Part shown: positions 1-5,957 of the stretch, one piece after another
How the letters are laid out: the number at the start of each line of letters is the position of its first letter
How positions within the stretch are numbered: position 1 is the first letter of the stretch
Assembly (NCBI GenBank): GCA_001563325.1
Contig: LRSK01000108.1
Location: forward strand, 1 to 5,957
From: Candidatus Thorarchaeota archaeon SMTZ1-83
Lineage (GTDB): Archaea; Asgardarchaeota; Thorarchaeia; Thorarchaeales; Thorarchaeaceae
DNA length: 5,957 nucleotides
Direction of reading: 5' to 3'
Translations under genes and position numbers: made by a program
The notes under the pieces: generated by a model
Database searches by the model: none
What the model saw: only the letters and a program-made list of their open reading frames with translations
What the model was told of the DNA's origin: nothing

Positions 1-2
1 CG

Positions 3-410
3 GTCTTGGAGCGATTGATGCACGGCGATCTGAGCGTGCTCTCGAACACTCTGATTGGGTCACCCCAGAGAATCGACTCTCTGGTCAAGAAGGGGCGAAT
101 CATCCTGCTTCCTAATTTCAACCACGTTGGGATAAGGCCGACATTCCTGCTCGCCGGAAAAAAGGACAACGTAGTGTCCGCCGCCAGTCAATCCGTGGAA
201 GCTACTCTATTTCACGCTGAAACGAGAAGCTACGGAATAGTGGCAACGCCAACGGTGTGGGCCAAGAGAGTTCTGACAGCAGCAACAGAAGCCGGCGTAG
301 AGTTATGGCCCATTCTGAATGTTGAATCAACCAAGGGCTTGGTCCGTAGTGAACGAGCTTATGCTTCTGGTCTGGATTACCCTCTCTGGAGCGACGGAAA
401 GCCTAGCTGA
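3..410 (+). CDS. C-terminal part of an unrecognised protein (5' end outside window)
   Basis: This is an open frame that runs from the left edge to a TGA at 408-410. It gives about 135 residues. A TTG at position 6 could serve as a start, but the frame stays open upstream of it with no Shine-Dalgarno visible, so I treat it as the tail of a longer gene. The composition is that of a soluble alpha/beta protein. Alternating hydrophobic strands and helices are visible, for example GRIILLPNF, SYGIVATPTVW and the helix-turn-strand AATEAGVELWPILN, and it ends in GLDYPLWSDGKPS. There are no membrane segments and no Cys. The closing pattern, a helix, then AGVELWPILN, then GLDYPLWSDG, loosely recalls the last strands of a TIM-barrel enzyme such as a glycerophosphodiester phosphodiesterase. 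No catalytic motif is visible, so this is only a guess. Its stop codon lies inside the 3' end of the convergent GTPase gene. Confidence 0.6.
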   Translation, partial: VLERLMHGDLSVLSNTLIGSPQRIDSLVKKGRIILLPNFNHVGIRPTFLLAGKKDNVVSAASQSVEATLFHAETRSYGIVATPTVWAKRVLTAATEAGVELWPILNVESTKGLVRSERAYASGLDYPLWSDGKPS

Positions 411-2067
411 TTACTTCTTCCACTGTGCCTATTGCTCGGGTGTTCGCCTCTCTGAGTACTATCTTGTCCCCAACTTCTATTGCTTCAGGGAAGGACATGA
501 ACTCTAGGGTAACGCGGGCGAAATCTCCCACACTCAGGTAGTCTGCATCATAGATCTTCTTGAGCGTCACGGTATGTTGTATCGTATGGCTCTGAAGAAC
601 GGGTGAGTATCCGACAGAGATTCTGGTGGGATGGCGAGTAACAACTATGTTAGCATCAAAGACACGACAACTCTTGACGTCATCATCCGGGTCTGTGAGC
701 AGTTGACCTCTTCTGATACTGTGCTTATCAACGTCCTTAATGTCAAAGCCGAACAGGTCGCCGGACTTGACTGTACTGATTCTCTTCTTGAACATCTCAA
801 TGCTGAACAGTCTTCCCTCTTGCATTTCTCCATTCACATCAGGACCTACAAGAAGCGTCTGTCCTGTCTTGAAGACTCCCGACCTGACTGTTCCAGTGAC
901 TACCACGTTGGTGCCTCTTATCCCTCGATAGACCTTGTCTACGTAGGCACGAGCAGGTTTGGTAGGATCAAGATACCTCGAGTTGGAAGGCAGATTCTTG
1001 AAAAGACCCGTAACAAGCGCCAAAGACTCAGCGTCTGTTGCAGCAAACTCAAGCATCGGGACGATGATTCCATGCTCAACCTCGGCCACAAGAGGCGGAA
1101 TCTCGTCTTCTGTCTTAATGCTGACCGGTATCTTTCCAATCTCTTTCAGCGACTTTCTGATGACCTCTGTCACCAGGCCAAGATCCCTCTTTGTGGACTT
1201 GTCAACCTTGGAAATCGCAACAATGAAAGGAGTCCCTTGACTAGCCATGAGAATGAGGTGCTCGCGTGTTATTTCATCGAGACGCCTCAGTCCTGTTCGA
1301 GCCTCCTCAGCCCTTATGAGATCCGCTTCGTCCGGACAAGGAACAAGCACTAGTCCATACTGTGCGTCAGCTCCAAGGATGCTTCTAATCATCGTCTTGC
1401 TGTATTCCCTGTGGCCAGGAGCATCAAAGAAAGTAAGGATCTTCGAGGAAGCATCAAGAACCCTTGCAGACTCGGCCTTGTCCAGAGGGTTATTGAGATG
1501 GACGGACTTCCCGTCTTCAGTGAAACCCACGAAAGCAAGATGGATGTCAGCTGTCTGGCCTCGCGCGATTTCTTGAGGATGGATAAGGAGAAACGCCCTT
1601 GACCTCCCCGCACCGTTGTCTGGGGTCCCTGTGACTATTGAACCGATGAGGGTTGACTTGCCGGAGTTCACTCGACCTGCGACATTGATCGAGCAAGTTT
1701 CCTTGACCTCGAGTGCGGCGATTCTCTTTAGGAGGTACTTTCCTACCAGACCCTTTTCAGTTTCAATACGCTCTTCTTCAACAACCTCCACTTCTGCCTC
1801 CCGGCATAGTTCGTGGAGAATCCCCTCTGCAGTTGATATTCGCGACTCGGTGAGACCGAAGACCTCCCAACGCTTGCCGCCGATGTCCTCAATTCCTACA
1901 AGGAAGAGTCCCTCAAAGGGGTTCTCGCATGTCATGAAACGTATGCGCGTGACTAGCTTCTGGCGACGCTCAGGTTTCAGGTCTGCCTTTGATAGATTCC
2001 TTTTGAACTCCATATTCTGGGTTTCGCCCTTCTGAAGGAGCCGCTTGATTTCCTCCACAGAAGTCAT
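403..2067 (-). CDS. GTPBP1-like translational GTPase (EF-1A/EF-Tu superfamily)
   Basis: The gene is complete, 554 residues, with an ATG at 2067-2065 and a TAG at 405-403. The N-terminal part, about residues 10-115, carries the pattern GETQNMEFK, then a helix, then GLFLVGIED and VFGLTES. This matches the N-terminal domain of eukaryotic GTPBP1/GTPBP2, where the equivalent is GNVEYK ... IGVED ... VGL. The G domain follows: P-loop GRVNSGKST (131-139), switch I RGQTADI with T172, DAPGH (215-219) with the catalytic-type His219, SKVD (286-289) in place of NKxD, and a probable G5 near AATDAES (342-348). Two beta-barrel domains complete it at about 371-460 and 464-552. All GTP-binding motifs look intact, so it should bind and hydrolyse GTP in the cytoplasm. 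Family knowledge: GTPBP1/2 bind aminoacyl-tRNA and ribosomes and are linked to ribosome rescue and mRNA turnover. A role in translation quality control is inferred here. The Ser in SKVD is probably tolerated, since GTPBP1 itself has Thr there. There is no clear Shine-Dalgarno; a TATA-like element lies about 41 bp upstream of the ATG, so the leader would be short. The 3' end overlaps the convergent gene by 8 bp. A distant SelB-like or EF-1A-like paralogue is the alternative, but the N-terminal domain argues for GTPBP1. Confidence 0.9.
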   Translation of the reverse strand: MTSVEEIKRLLQKGETQNMEFKRNLSKADLKPERRQKLVTRIRFMTCENPFEGLFLVGIEDIGGKRWEVFGLTESRISTAEGILHELCREAEVEVVEEERIETEKGLVGKYLLKRIAALEVKETCSINVAGRVNSGKSTLIGSIVTGTPDNGAGRSRAFLLIHPQEIARGQTADIHLAFVGFTEDGKSVHLNNPLDKAESARVLDASSKILTFFDAPGHREYSKTMIRSILGADAQYGLVLVPCPDEADLIRAEEARTGLRRLDEITREHLILMASQGTPFIVAISKVDKSTKRDLGLVTEVIRKSLKEIGKIPVSIKTEDEIPPLVAEVEHGIIVPMLEFAATDAESLALVTGLFKNLPSNSRYLDPTKPARAYVDKVYRGIRGTNVVVTGTVRSGVFKTGQTLLVGPDVNGEMQEGRLFSIEMFKKRISTVKSGDLFGFDIKDVDKHSIRRGQLLTDPDDDVKSCRVFDANIVVTRHPTRISVGYSPVLQSHTIQHTVTLKKIYDADYLSVGDFARVTLEFMSFPEAIEVGDKIVLREANTRAIGTVEEVIS

Positions 2068-2107
2068 TGAGAATACGTCCGTATGTCCTGTGCTCTGATT
2101 GTTCCAG

Positions 2108-2113
2108 TTATAA
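2108..2113 (-). promoter_or_regulatory. TATA-like element, palindromic TTATAA
   Basis: The hexamer TTATAA reads the same on both strands. On the minus strand it sits about 41 nt upstream of the GTPase ATG. With the usual archaeal TATA-to-start distance of about 25-27 bp, transcription would begin near 2084 and leave a leader of roughly 17 nt, which is plausible for an archaeal gene. On the plus strand it would give a leader of about 95 nt for the protease. The assignment rests on position and sequence only; no clear purine-rich BRE was established. Confidence 0.35.
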
Positions 2114-2218
2114 GCACTATCAATGTTCTAAGGCGTTTCTGTCGGCAAGACCTGAAGTGTAGTAATCAGGCAAAAGCATATCAGTCGCACAGTGAGAACG
2201 CCAAAAGAACCCGGCGCC

Positions 2219-2224
2219 GAGGGT
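2219..2224 (+). promoter_or_regulatory. Shine-Dalgarno-like site deciding the protease start
   Basis: GAGGGT lies 6 nt before the ATG at 2231, with the GAGGG core ending 7 nt before it, a normal spacing. No comparable purine tract precedes the in-frame GTG at 2192. The ATG start also puts the hydrophobic signal-peptide core directly at the N-terminus (MLRHHLILILFVITLLV), while the GTG start would add 13 polar, charged residues in front. I therefore prefer 2231. Confidence 0.5.
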
Positions 2225-2230
2225 AGAAGA

Positions 2231-2299
2231 ATGCTAAGACACCATTTGATACTCATACTCTTTGTAATCACGCTGCTCGTACCGGCCACGCCAGCTGCC
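2231..2299 (+). other. Signal peptide of the S8 protease
   Basis: Residues 1-23 from the ATG show the three-part Sec pattern: a basic start with Arg3, His4 and His5, an uninterrupted hydrophobic stretch (LILILFVITLLV), and a polar/small-residue end PATPAA suited to signal peptidase. The exact cleavage site is not determinable by eye. Confidence 0.75.
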
Positions 2300-5200
2300 C
2301 AGCGCTTTTCGATGTCACTGGAGCAGAGTCTAGTACCTTCCATCGACCCTCAACTCCGAATGGCACTAGCTTCCTCTTCCGTGTCATCTGTGCCCGAAAG
2401 CCTAGCAGGCAGTCGCGCAATCCTCCAGTTTGAACAGGAGTTGACAACCCAGCAGCTGATTCTCGCGGAGTCACTTGGAATTAGGTTTGAGAGAAGAGGA
2501 GATTCAGTAGTTTCTGTAGGAAAAATCTACTCGGCAAGGGTAAGTGACACAGCTTCACTCAAAGCGCTGTCAGAGATAGGCCTTGTTCGAGCAACTTCCG
2601 GTGAGAAACAGTACTACTCTGCCCTTCAGTCATCAGTGGCAGCCATGGGTGCAGACGATGTCTGGACATACTTGAAGAAAGATGGAAATTCGATCAATGG
2701 GTCTGGCGTCACAGTTGCTGTGATAGACTTGGGAGTTGAGTGGACCCACCCGAGTCTCTGGCGACAGACCGAAGGTCCCTACGATGTGATATTTGACAGC
2801 GGTGATTACTACGTTGATATCAATGGGAATGCATTGCCGGATGCAGGTGAAGGACCAATCAATCATATTGACCGCCCTCCCGTTGATGGTCTGATTGATA
2901 TCGCTGAGGACTACATGTTCATAGATATCGGAGATGACAATACATTCGAGATCGAGGAAGGTGACTGCTGGTTGGGAGGAGTGGATGCCAACACGAACGG
3001 CAGAGTTGACCTTGCGACTGAGGACGTAGTGCTCTTCGGAGAACCCAAGGTCAGGCTTCTCTTCGACCAAGAGAATAATGATGTTTACATTCGCGGGGTG
3101 AATCTGACAAGTCAGGCATATCAGATTGGCGATCCGGATGGTCATGGGACACACGTAGCGTCCACAATAGCCGGCGGGCAACTTGGGTACACCTCTTTCT
3201 TAGGTGTTGCCCCGGGCGCCGACTTGATGGTAATAAAGAGTCAACTGAGGTCCAGTGATATTCTAGAGGCAATACATTTCGCTGTTGAGAGTGAAGCCGA
3301 CATAATCAACATGTCATTCTCAAGCTACGTTGGCTTCCTTGACGGTACGGATTTGGAGGACCTGGCTGTATCTGAGGCGTTTCTGAAGTATGGAACAGTG
3401 AGTACCGTTGCAGCCGGTAACCTCGGCTCAAGGTCAAAACACGCCCATTTTGACGTAGGCCCCGGTGCGAATACGAGTGCAATACTCAAAGTATCATCCC
3501 TGCCTGATGCATCGCTTCTCAGCTTCTTATGGCATAGTGACAACCAAGATGAGCACGTGTTCTTGACGCCTCCGAGCGGAAACACAATTGACTTGGGGGC
3601 GTTCTCTTCGTTAGTCGGTAGCTCCCAGGTGATAGAAACGCCGAACCTCTTTGCGTACGCCTTTGCAGACGAGAGTTTGAGAGGAATGAACAACCTATTG
3701 ATCCAGATCTCAGAGGATGATCATAACTGGACAGACGGGAATTGGGATGTTGGGATTGTGAACCCAAATGGGAACTCAGTGACCGTCGACTTGTTCGCAT
3801 GGGACGGCAATTGGCATTTCAGTGATTTCGAGTTCTTGAGCCATATTGACAACACAAGGACCATCAGTTCTCCCGGGACGGCAGACTTAGCAGTGACTGT
3901 TTCAAACTATAATGAAGGCACGTCAAACGTAGACCCAGGATCGAGTACAGGGCCGCGAATAGATGGAATAAAGAAAATCACGGTAGCTGCGCCTGGATCC
4001 AACATTCTGGCTGCCTCATCAAACATCCAATCACTGTGGATAAGCAGGTCAGGAACCAGCATGGCAGCCCCCCATGTAGCAGGGCTCTTGGCTTTGATTA
4101 GGCAGGCCTCAGCCGACGATACGGGGTGGACCGATTTCACTGCGCTGACGGCGGGTACAGGTGGTCCTGCACCCGACCAGCCACCACCTTCTCATCAGTC
4201 ACCTCCGCTAGACAACTGGGGATACGGCCTCGTCGACTCGGTCTGGGCCGTCAGACACGTTCTGAATCTCCCTCTTGTAGCCGGGACTTCAATAGAGGAC
4301 TGGTTTGGAATCGAAGATGCTCTAACCTCTCCAGTAGACCTGGCCATCGATGGAGGGCTGGATGTGCTTGGTGTTAAGTCATATCAGGCCGCCACTGAGA
4401 TCGGCTTCGCTGTTACATCGAGGGGTATCCCAGACTATGCTGGAGCGAACGTTCTCTCAATTCACCTAGATTCTGACGAGAATGCAGGAACTGGGCCCAA
4501 TGGGTATGAGATTCTCGTGAACGTGACATCAGGAGCAGCAACTGTGTACGAATGGGGAGGAATGTCATACGACCTGTCCGCACTAACAGCGGACTCGTGG
4601 ACCGAGAATGAAACTGTGTTTCTGAAGTTGGAGAAAAGTGACCCAGGTAAGAGAGGCAATGTTTCTGTTTCCACAAGCAATAGTACAATGTCACCAGTAG
4701 ACCAGACCAACTCTGCTTCGCTTTCGAATCAATGGAGACCGTTAGTCCGGAATCTCACCGTGGAACCATCGGGGGAATCCTTTGATGTCAGCATTGAGGT
4801 CTCTGACAGGGATGACATTCCTGCGAACCTCTCTATCGCTTGGAGCATTGTTGATGGTGCTCTGAATTCGGTAGACTCAGGAGAGAGTTCGGGAACCAAC
4901 ATGACTTCATTCCAGTATAATGTTGACTTGGAGGACTACGATATCATTCATAGTGTTCTATTCAACGTCAGCAGTGCTGACTATTGGTCGGTACTACCCC
5001 CAGTGATGCTCTCGCAGACTCTAACATATCTCAGAATAGTCAGTGCCACTCTAGATAGTCACGTGGTCCGCGTTGGGCTATTTATCACAGAGCATGTTAC
5101 TGGAGAAGTGGTAGTTGAAGGATACACCCTAGCACAAGCGGTGTACATAAGCTTTCAAACCGCTGGAGCGCTTCCGTTGAATCTCAGTCTTTCAGGGAAC

Positions 5201-5437
5201 CAAGGAGTCTACTATATTGATGTTTCTCCAGCAGCACTTGTTGCAGGCGAGTATGAAGTGTACGCAGCCGCAGTGAGTCGGACCGGTGCATCAGTAGAGT
5301 TACATATGGGGACGCTTCGAATAATAGAGGACAACTCTATGGTTGTCCTCCTGGGTGTAGGCATAGGAGCACTCATAATCGTGATCTACTTTGCTCCTCG
5401 CCTTAGGTCCGGGAAAAGAGGAGATGCGATGGAATGA
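2231..5437 (+). CDS. Secreted, membrane-anchored subtilisin-like serine protease (peptidase family S8)
   Basis: From the ATG at 2231 the product has 1068 residues; an in-frame GTG at 2192 would add 13. Residues below use ATG numbering. A signal peptide (1-23; MLRHH, hydrophobic core, cleavage probably after ATPAA or nearby) is followed by a propeptide-like region (about 60-125). The catalytic domain has all four S8 residues: Asp166 in VAVIDLG, His305 in DGHGTHVAS, oxyanion Asn397 in VAAGN and Ser610 in SGTSMAAPHVAG. It is interrupted twice. Between Asp and His lie 139 residues, against about 32 in subtilisin, rich in Asp/Glu with two EF-hand-like loops. Between Asn and Ser lie 213 residues, against about 66, including a beta-rich insert that recalls the jelly roll of clostridial Csp proteases. 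After a Pro-rich loop (about 644-660) and the closing WGYGLVDSVWAV helix, residues about 690-820 look like a beta-sandwich of the DOMON/CBM9 type (DGGLD, HLDSDENAGTG), followed by Ig-like strands. The protein ends in a transmembrane helix (about 1036-1056) and a basic tail RLRSGKRGD. The active protease should therefore sit outside the cell, anchored by its C-terminus. Its only Cys is Cys246. Substrate is unknown: surface protein turnover or extracellular peptide scavenging are guesses. The stop overlaps the next gene's ATG. Confidence 0.92.
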   Translation: MLRHHLILILFVITLLVPATPAAQRFSMSLEQSLVPSIDPQLRMALASSSVSSVPESLAGSRAILQFEQELTTQQLILAESLGIRFERRGDSVVSVGKIYSARVSDTASLKALSEIGLVRATSGEKQYYSALQSSVAAMGADDVWTYLKKDGNSINGSGVTVAVIDLGVEWTHPSLWRQTEGPYDVIFDSGDYYVDINGNALPDAGEGPINHIDRPPVDGLIDIAEDYMFIDIGDDNTFEIEEGDCWLGGVDANTNGRVDLATEDVVLFGEPKVRLLFDQENNDVYIRGVNLTSQAYQIGDPDGHGTHVASTIAGGQLGYTSFLGVAPGADLMVIKSQLRSSDILEAIHFAVESEADIINMSFSSYVGFLDGTDLEDLAVSEAFLKYGTVSTVAAGNLGSRSKHAHFDVGPGANTSAILKVSSLPDASLLSFLWHSDNQDEHVFLTPPSGNTIDLGAFSSLVGSSQVIETPNLFAYAFADESLRGMNNLLIQISEDDHNWTDGNWDVGIVNPNGNSVTVDLFAWDGNWHFSDFEFLSHIDNTRTISSPGTADLAVTVSNYNEGTSNVDPGSSTGPRIDGIKKITVAAPGSNILAASSNIQSLWISRSGTSMAAPHVAGLLALIRQASADDTGWTDFTALTAGTGGPAPDQPPPSHQSPPLDNWGYGLVDSVWAVRHVLNLPLVAGTSIEDWFGIEDALTSPVDLAIDGGLDVLGVKSYQAATEIGFAVTSRGIPDYAGANVLSIHLDSDENAGTGPNGYEILVNVTSGAATVYEWGGMSYDLSALTADSWTENETVFLKLEKSDPGKRGNVSVSTSNSTMSPVDQTNSASLSNQWRPLVRNLTVEPSGESFDVSIEVSDRDDIPANLSIAWSIVDGALNSVDSGESSGTNMTSFQYNVDLEDYDIIHSVLFNVSSADYWSVLPPVMLSQTLTYLRIVSATLDSHVVRVGLFITEHVTGEVVVEGYTLAQAVYISFQTAGALPLNLSLSGNQGVYYIDVSPAALVAGEYEVYAAAVSRTGASVELHMGTLRIIEDNSMVVLLGVGIGALIIVIYFAPRLRSGKRGDAME
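5327..5350 (+). repeat. Perfect 9-bp inverted repeat inside the protease gene
   Basis: GAGGACAAC (5327-5335) and GTTGTCCTC (5342-5350) are exact reverse complements separated by six bases, TCTATG. The RNA would form a stable hairpin, with a possible extra U-G pair shortening the loop to four bases. It lies within the codons for the residues just before and at the start of the transmembrane helix, about 85 nt before the downstream gene's ATG. It is not followed by a T-run, so it does not look like an intrinsic terminator. It may be chance. Confidence 0.6.
5336..5398 (+). other. C-terminal membrane anchor of the S8 protease
   Basis: About 20 hydrophobic residues (SMVVLLGVGIGALIIVIYFA) are followed by a short tail containing Arg, Arg, Lys and Arg. 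By the positive-inside rule the tail is cytoplasmic and the protease domain is outside. This is a common way for archaeal surface proteases to be held at the membrane. Confidence 0.75.
5418..5423 (+). promoter_or_regulatory. Shine-Dalgarno-like site for the oxidoreductase, inside the protease gene
   Basis: GAGGAG lies in the last codons of the protease and 10 nt before the ATG at 5434. It would allow independent initiation as well as re-initiation by ribosomes that have just ended at the overlapping TGA. Confidence 0.55.
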
Positions 5438-5957
5438 GGATTGCCATAGTCGGTTATGGTCCTGGAGGTGCTGCTGCTGCTCTAGCTGCGAGAACCTTCG
5501 ACCCGGCGGTCGACATTCTGCTTCTGACGGAAGAGAAGATACCCGCACATAAGAAGCCAGGTTCATCACTCGCGTTGGAGAATCCGGACACCAAAGAGTT
5601 GTACATCCCCGACTGGTCCACCGAAACGCTGTCAACTAAGCGTATCGAAGTCCGCGCCGGAACCAGAGTGGTGGGTGGCAATCTAAGGGAAAGGACCATA
5701 GATGTGGTTTCGAATGAAGGCAAGACATCAACGGTAGAATATGACAGGCTCATTATTGCGACGGGAGGCACTCCGAAACTTCCCGATATGCCTGGCGTTG
5801 ACCTACCTGGCGTCTTCACTATTCAATCAATGGCGGATACCTCAGCTATCGGAAAGGAGATGACCACGAAACAGTCGTTTGTGATAGTTGGTGCCGGATT
5901 TAGTGGACTTGAAACAGCTGAACGACTCTACAAGATGGGTAAGGATGTCCACATCAT
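5434..5957 (+). CDS. FAD/NAD(P)H-dependent pyridine nucleotide-disulfide oxidoreductase, N-terminal part (3' end outside window)
   Basis: The frame starts at an ATG overlapping the protease TGA (ATGA, 5434-5437) and stays open to the right edge, giving 174 residues. FAD-binding Rossmann motif GYGPGG is at residues 7-12, with Glu33/Glu34 ending the second strand (ILLLTEE), as expected for binding the adenine ribose. The second FAD motif, IIATGGTPKLPDMPG, is at 107-121. The NAD(P)H-binding fold begins at 150 with VIVGAGFSGLE (GxGxxGxE). The order matches NADH oxidase, rubredoxin/ferredoxin reductase and CoA-disulfide reductase relatives, usually 400-550 residues long, so about two thirds or less is missing. 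It is expected to be cytoplasmic and to transfer electrons from NAD(P)H through FAD to an acceptor that cannot be named. No Cys occurs in the visible part; the position of the CoA-disulfide-reductase Cys reads around KKPGSS, which argues for a rubredoxin-reductase or oxidase type. It is translationally coupled to the protease. Confidence 0.9.
   Translation, partial: MRIAIVGYGPGGAAAALAARTFDPAVDILLLTEEKIPAHKKPGSSLALENPDTKELYIPDWSTETLSTKRIEVRAGTRVVGGNLRERTIDVVSNEGKTSTVEYDRLIIATGGTPKLPDMPGVDLPGVFTIQSMADTSAIGKEMTTKQSFVIVGAGFSGLETAERLYKMGKDVHI

Larger units (their letters stand above)
2068..2230. promoter_or_regulatory. Divergent intergenic promoter region between the GTPase and the protease
   Basis: These 163 bp separate the ATG of the minus-strand GTPase from the preferred ATG of the plus-strand protease, so promoters for both must lie here or within the gene ends. 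Two A/T-rich TATA-like candidates are visible: TTATAA at 2108-2113 and AAAAGCATAT at 2173-2182. The second would place a plus-strand transcription start around 2205, about 25 nt before the protease ATG. No long inverted repeat or obvious operator was found. The alternative GTG start of the protease (2192) also lies here. Confidence 0.5.

Noticed and set aside
1..410. Glycerophosphodiester phosphodiesterase assignment for the left-edge gene
   Set aside because: Only a vague resemblance at the C-terminus; no catalytic His or Glu motif is in view, so no function is assigned.
631..1353. A 240-codon plus-strand open frame opposite the GTPase
   Set aside because: It is fully antisense to a gene with clear GTPase motifs, its translation is rich in Ser, Arg and Cys with no domain pattern, and no start signal precedes it.
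2633..3181. A 182-codon minus-strand open frame opposite the protease
   Set aside because: It is antisense to the Asp-to-His part of the S8 domain. Its translation is rich in Ile, Val and Cys because it mirrors acidic codons, and it shows no recognisable domain.
4159..4189. Inverted repeat AGGTGGT / ACCACCT with a 17-base spacer
   Set aside because: The stem is only 7 bp with a long loop, and it falls in codons for a Gly/Pro-rich loop whose composition explains it.
5438..5460. Terminator after the protease
   Set aside because: The next gene begins within the stop codon and no T-run is present; the hairpin at 5327-5350 is inside coding sequence.
5454..5819. A 121-codon minus-strand open frame at the right end
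   Set aside because: It lies opposite the oxidoreductase, whose plus-strand frame has two FAD motifs and an NAD(P)H motif.

Overview
The window looks like ordinary chromosomal DNA of an archaeon. The clues are a GTPBP1-type translational GTPase in the archaeal/eukaryotic style, a secreted S8 protease with a C-terminal membrane anchor and many N-glycosylation sequons, TATA-like elements in place of bacterial -35/-10 boxes, and a base composition near 50% G+C by eye. An Asgard-type archaeon such as Thorarchaeota would fit, but this is an impression from gene style and was not tested. I see no RNA gene, insertion sequence, CRISPR array or att site.

Layout: (1) 1-410 is the 3' end of a plus-strand gene of unrecognised function. 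(2) 403-2067 on the minus strand is a complete 554-residue GTPBP1-like GTPase that converges on gene 1 with an 8-bp overlap. (3) 2068-2230 is a 163-bp divergent intergenic region with a palindromic TATA-like hexamer and, at its right end, the Shine-Dalgarno-like site of the next gene. (4) 2231-5437 on the plus strand is a very large subtilisin-family protease. It has a signal peptide, a propeptide, a catalytic domain split by two long insertions, a C-terminal beta-rich part with many sequons and a membrane anchor. (5) 5434-5957 on the plus strand is the 5' part of an FAD/NAD(P)H-dependent pyridine nucleotide-disulfide oxidoreductase that overlaps the protease stop in an ATGA junction and runs off the window.

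Genes 4 and 5 almost certainly share a transcript and are translationally coupled. This places a cell-surface protease beside a predicted cytoplasmic flavoprotein, with no obvious metabolic link. The GTPase is divergently oriented and probably independent. The most noteworthy points are the acidic, metal-binding-like insertion between the catalytic Asp and His of the protease, its jelly-roll-like second insertion, the cysteine-free oxidoreductase coupled to it, and a perfect 9-bp hairpin in the mRNA exactly where the membrane anchor begins to be encoded. None of these is proof of a new system.
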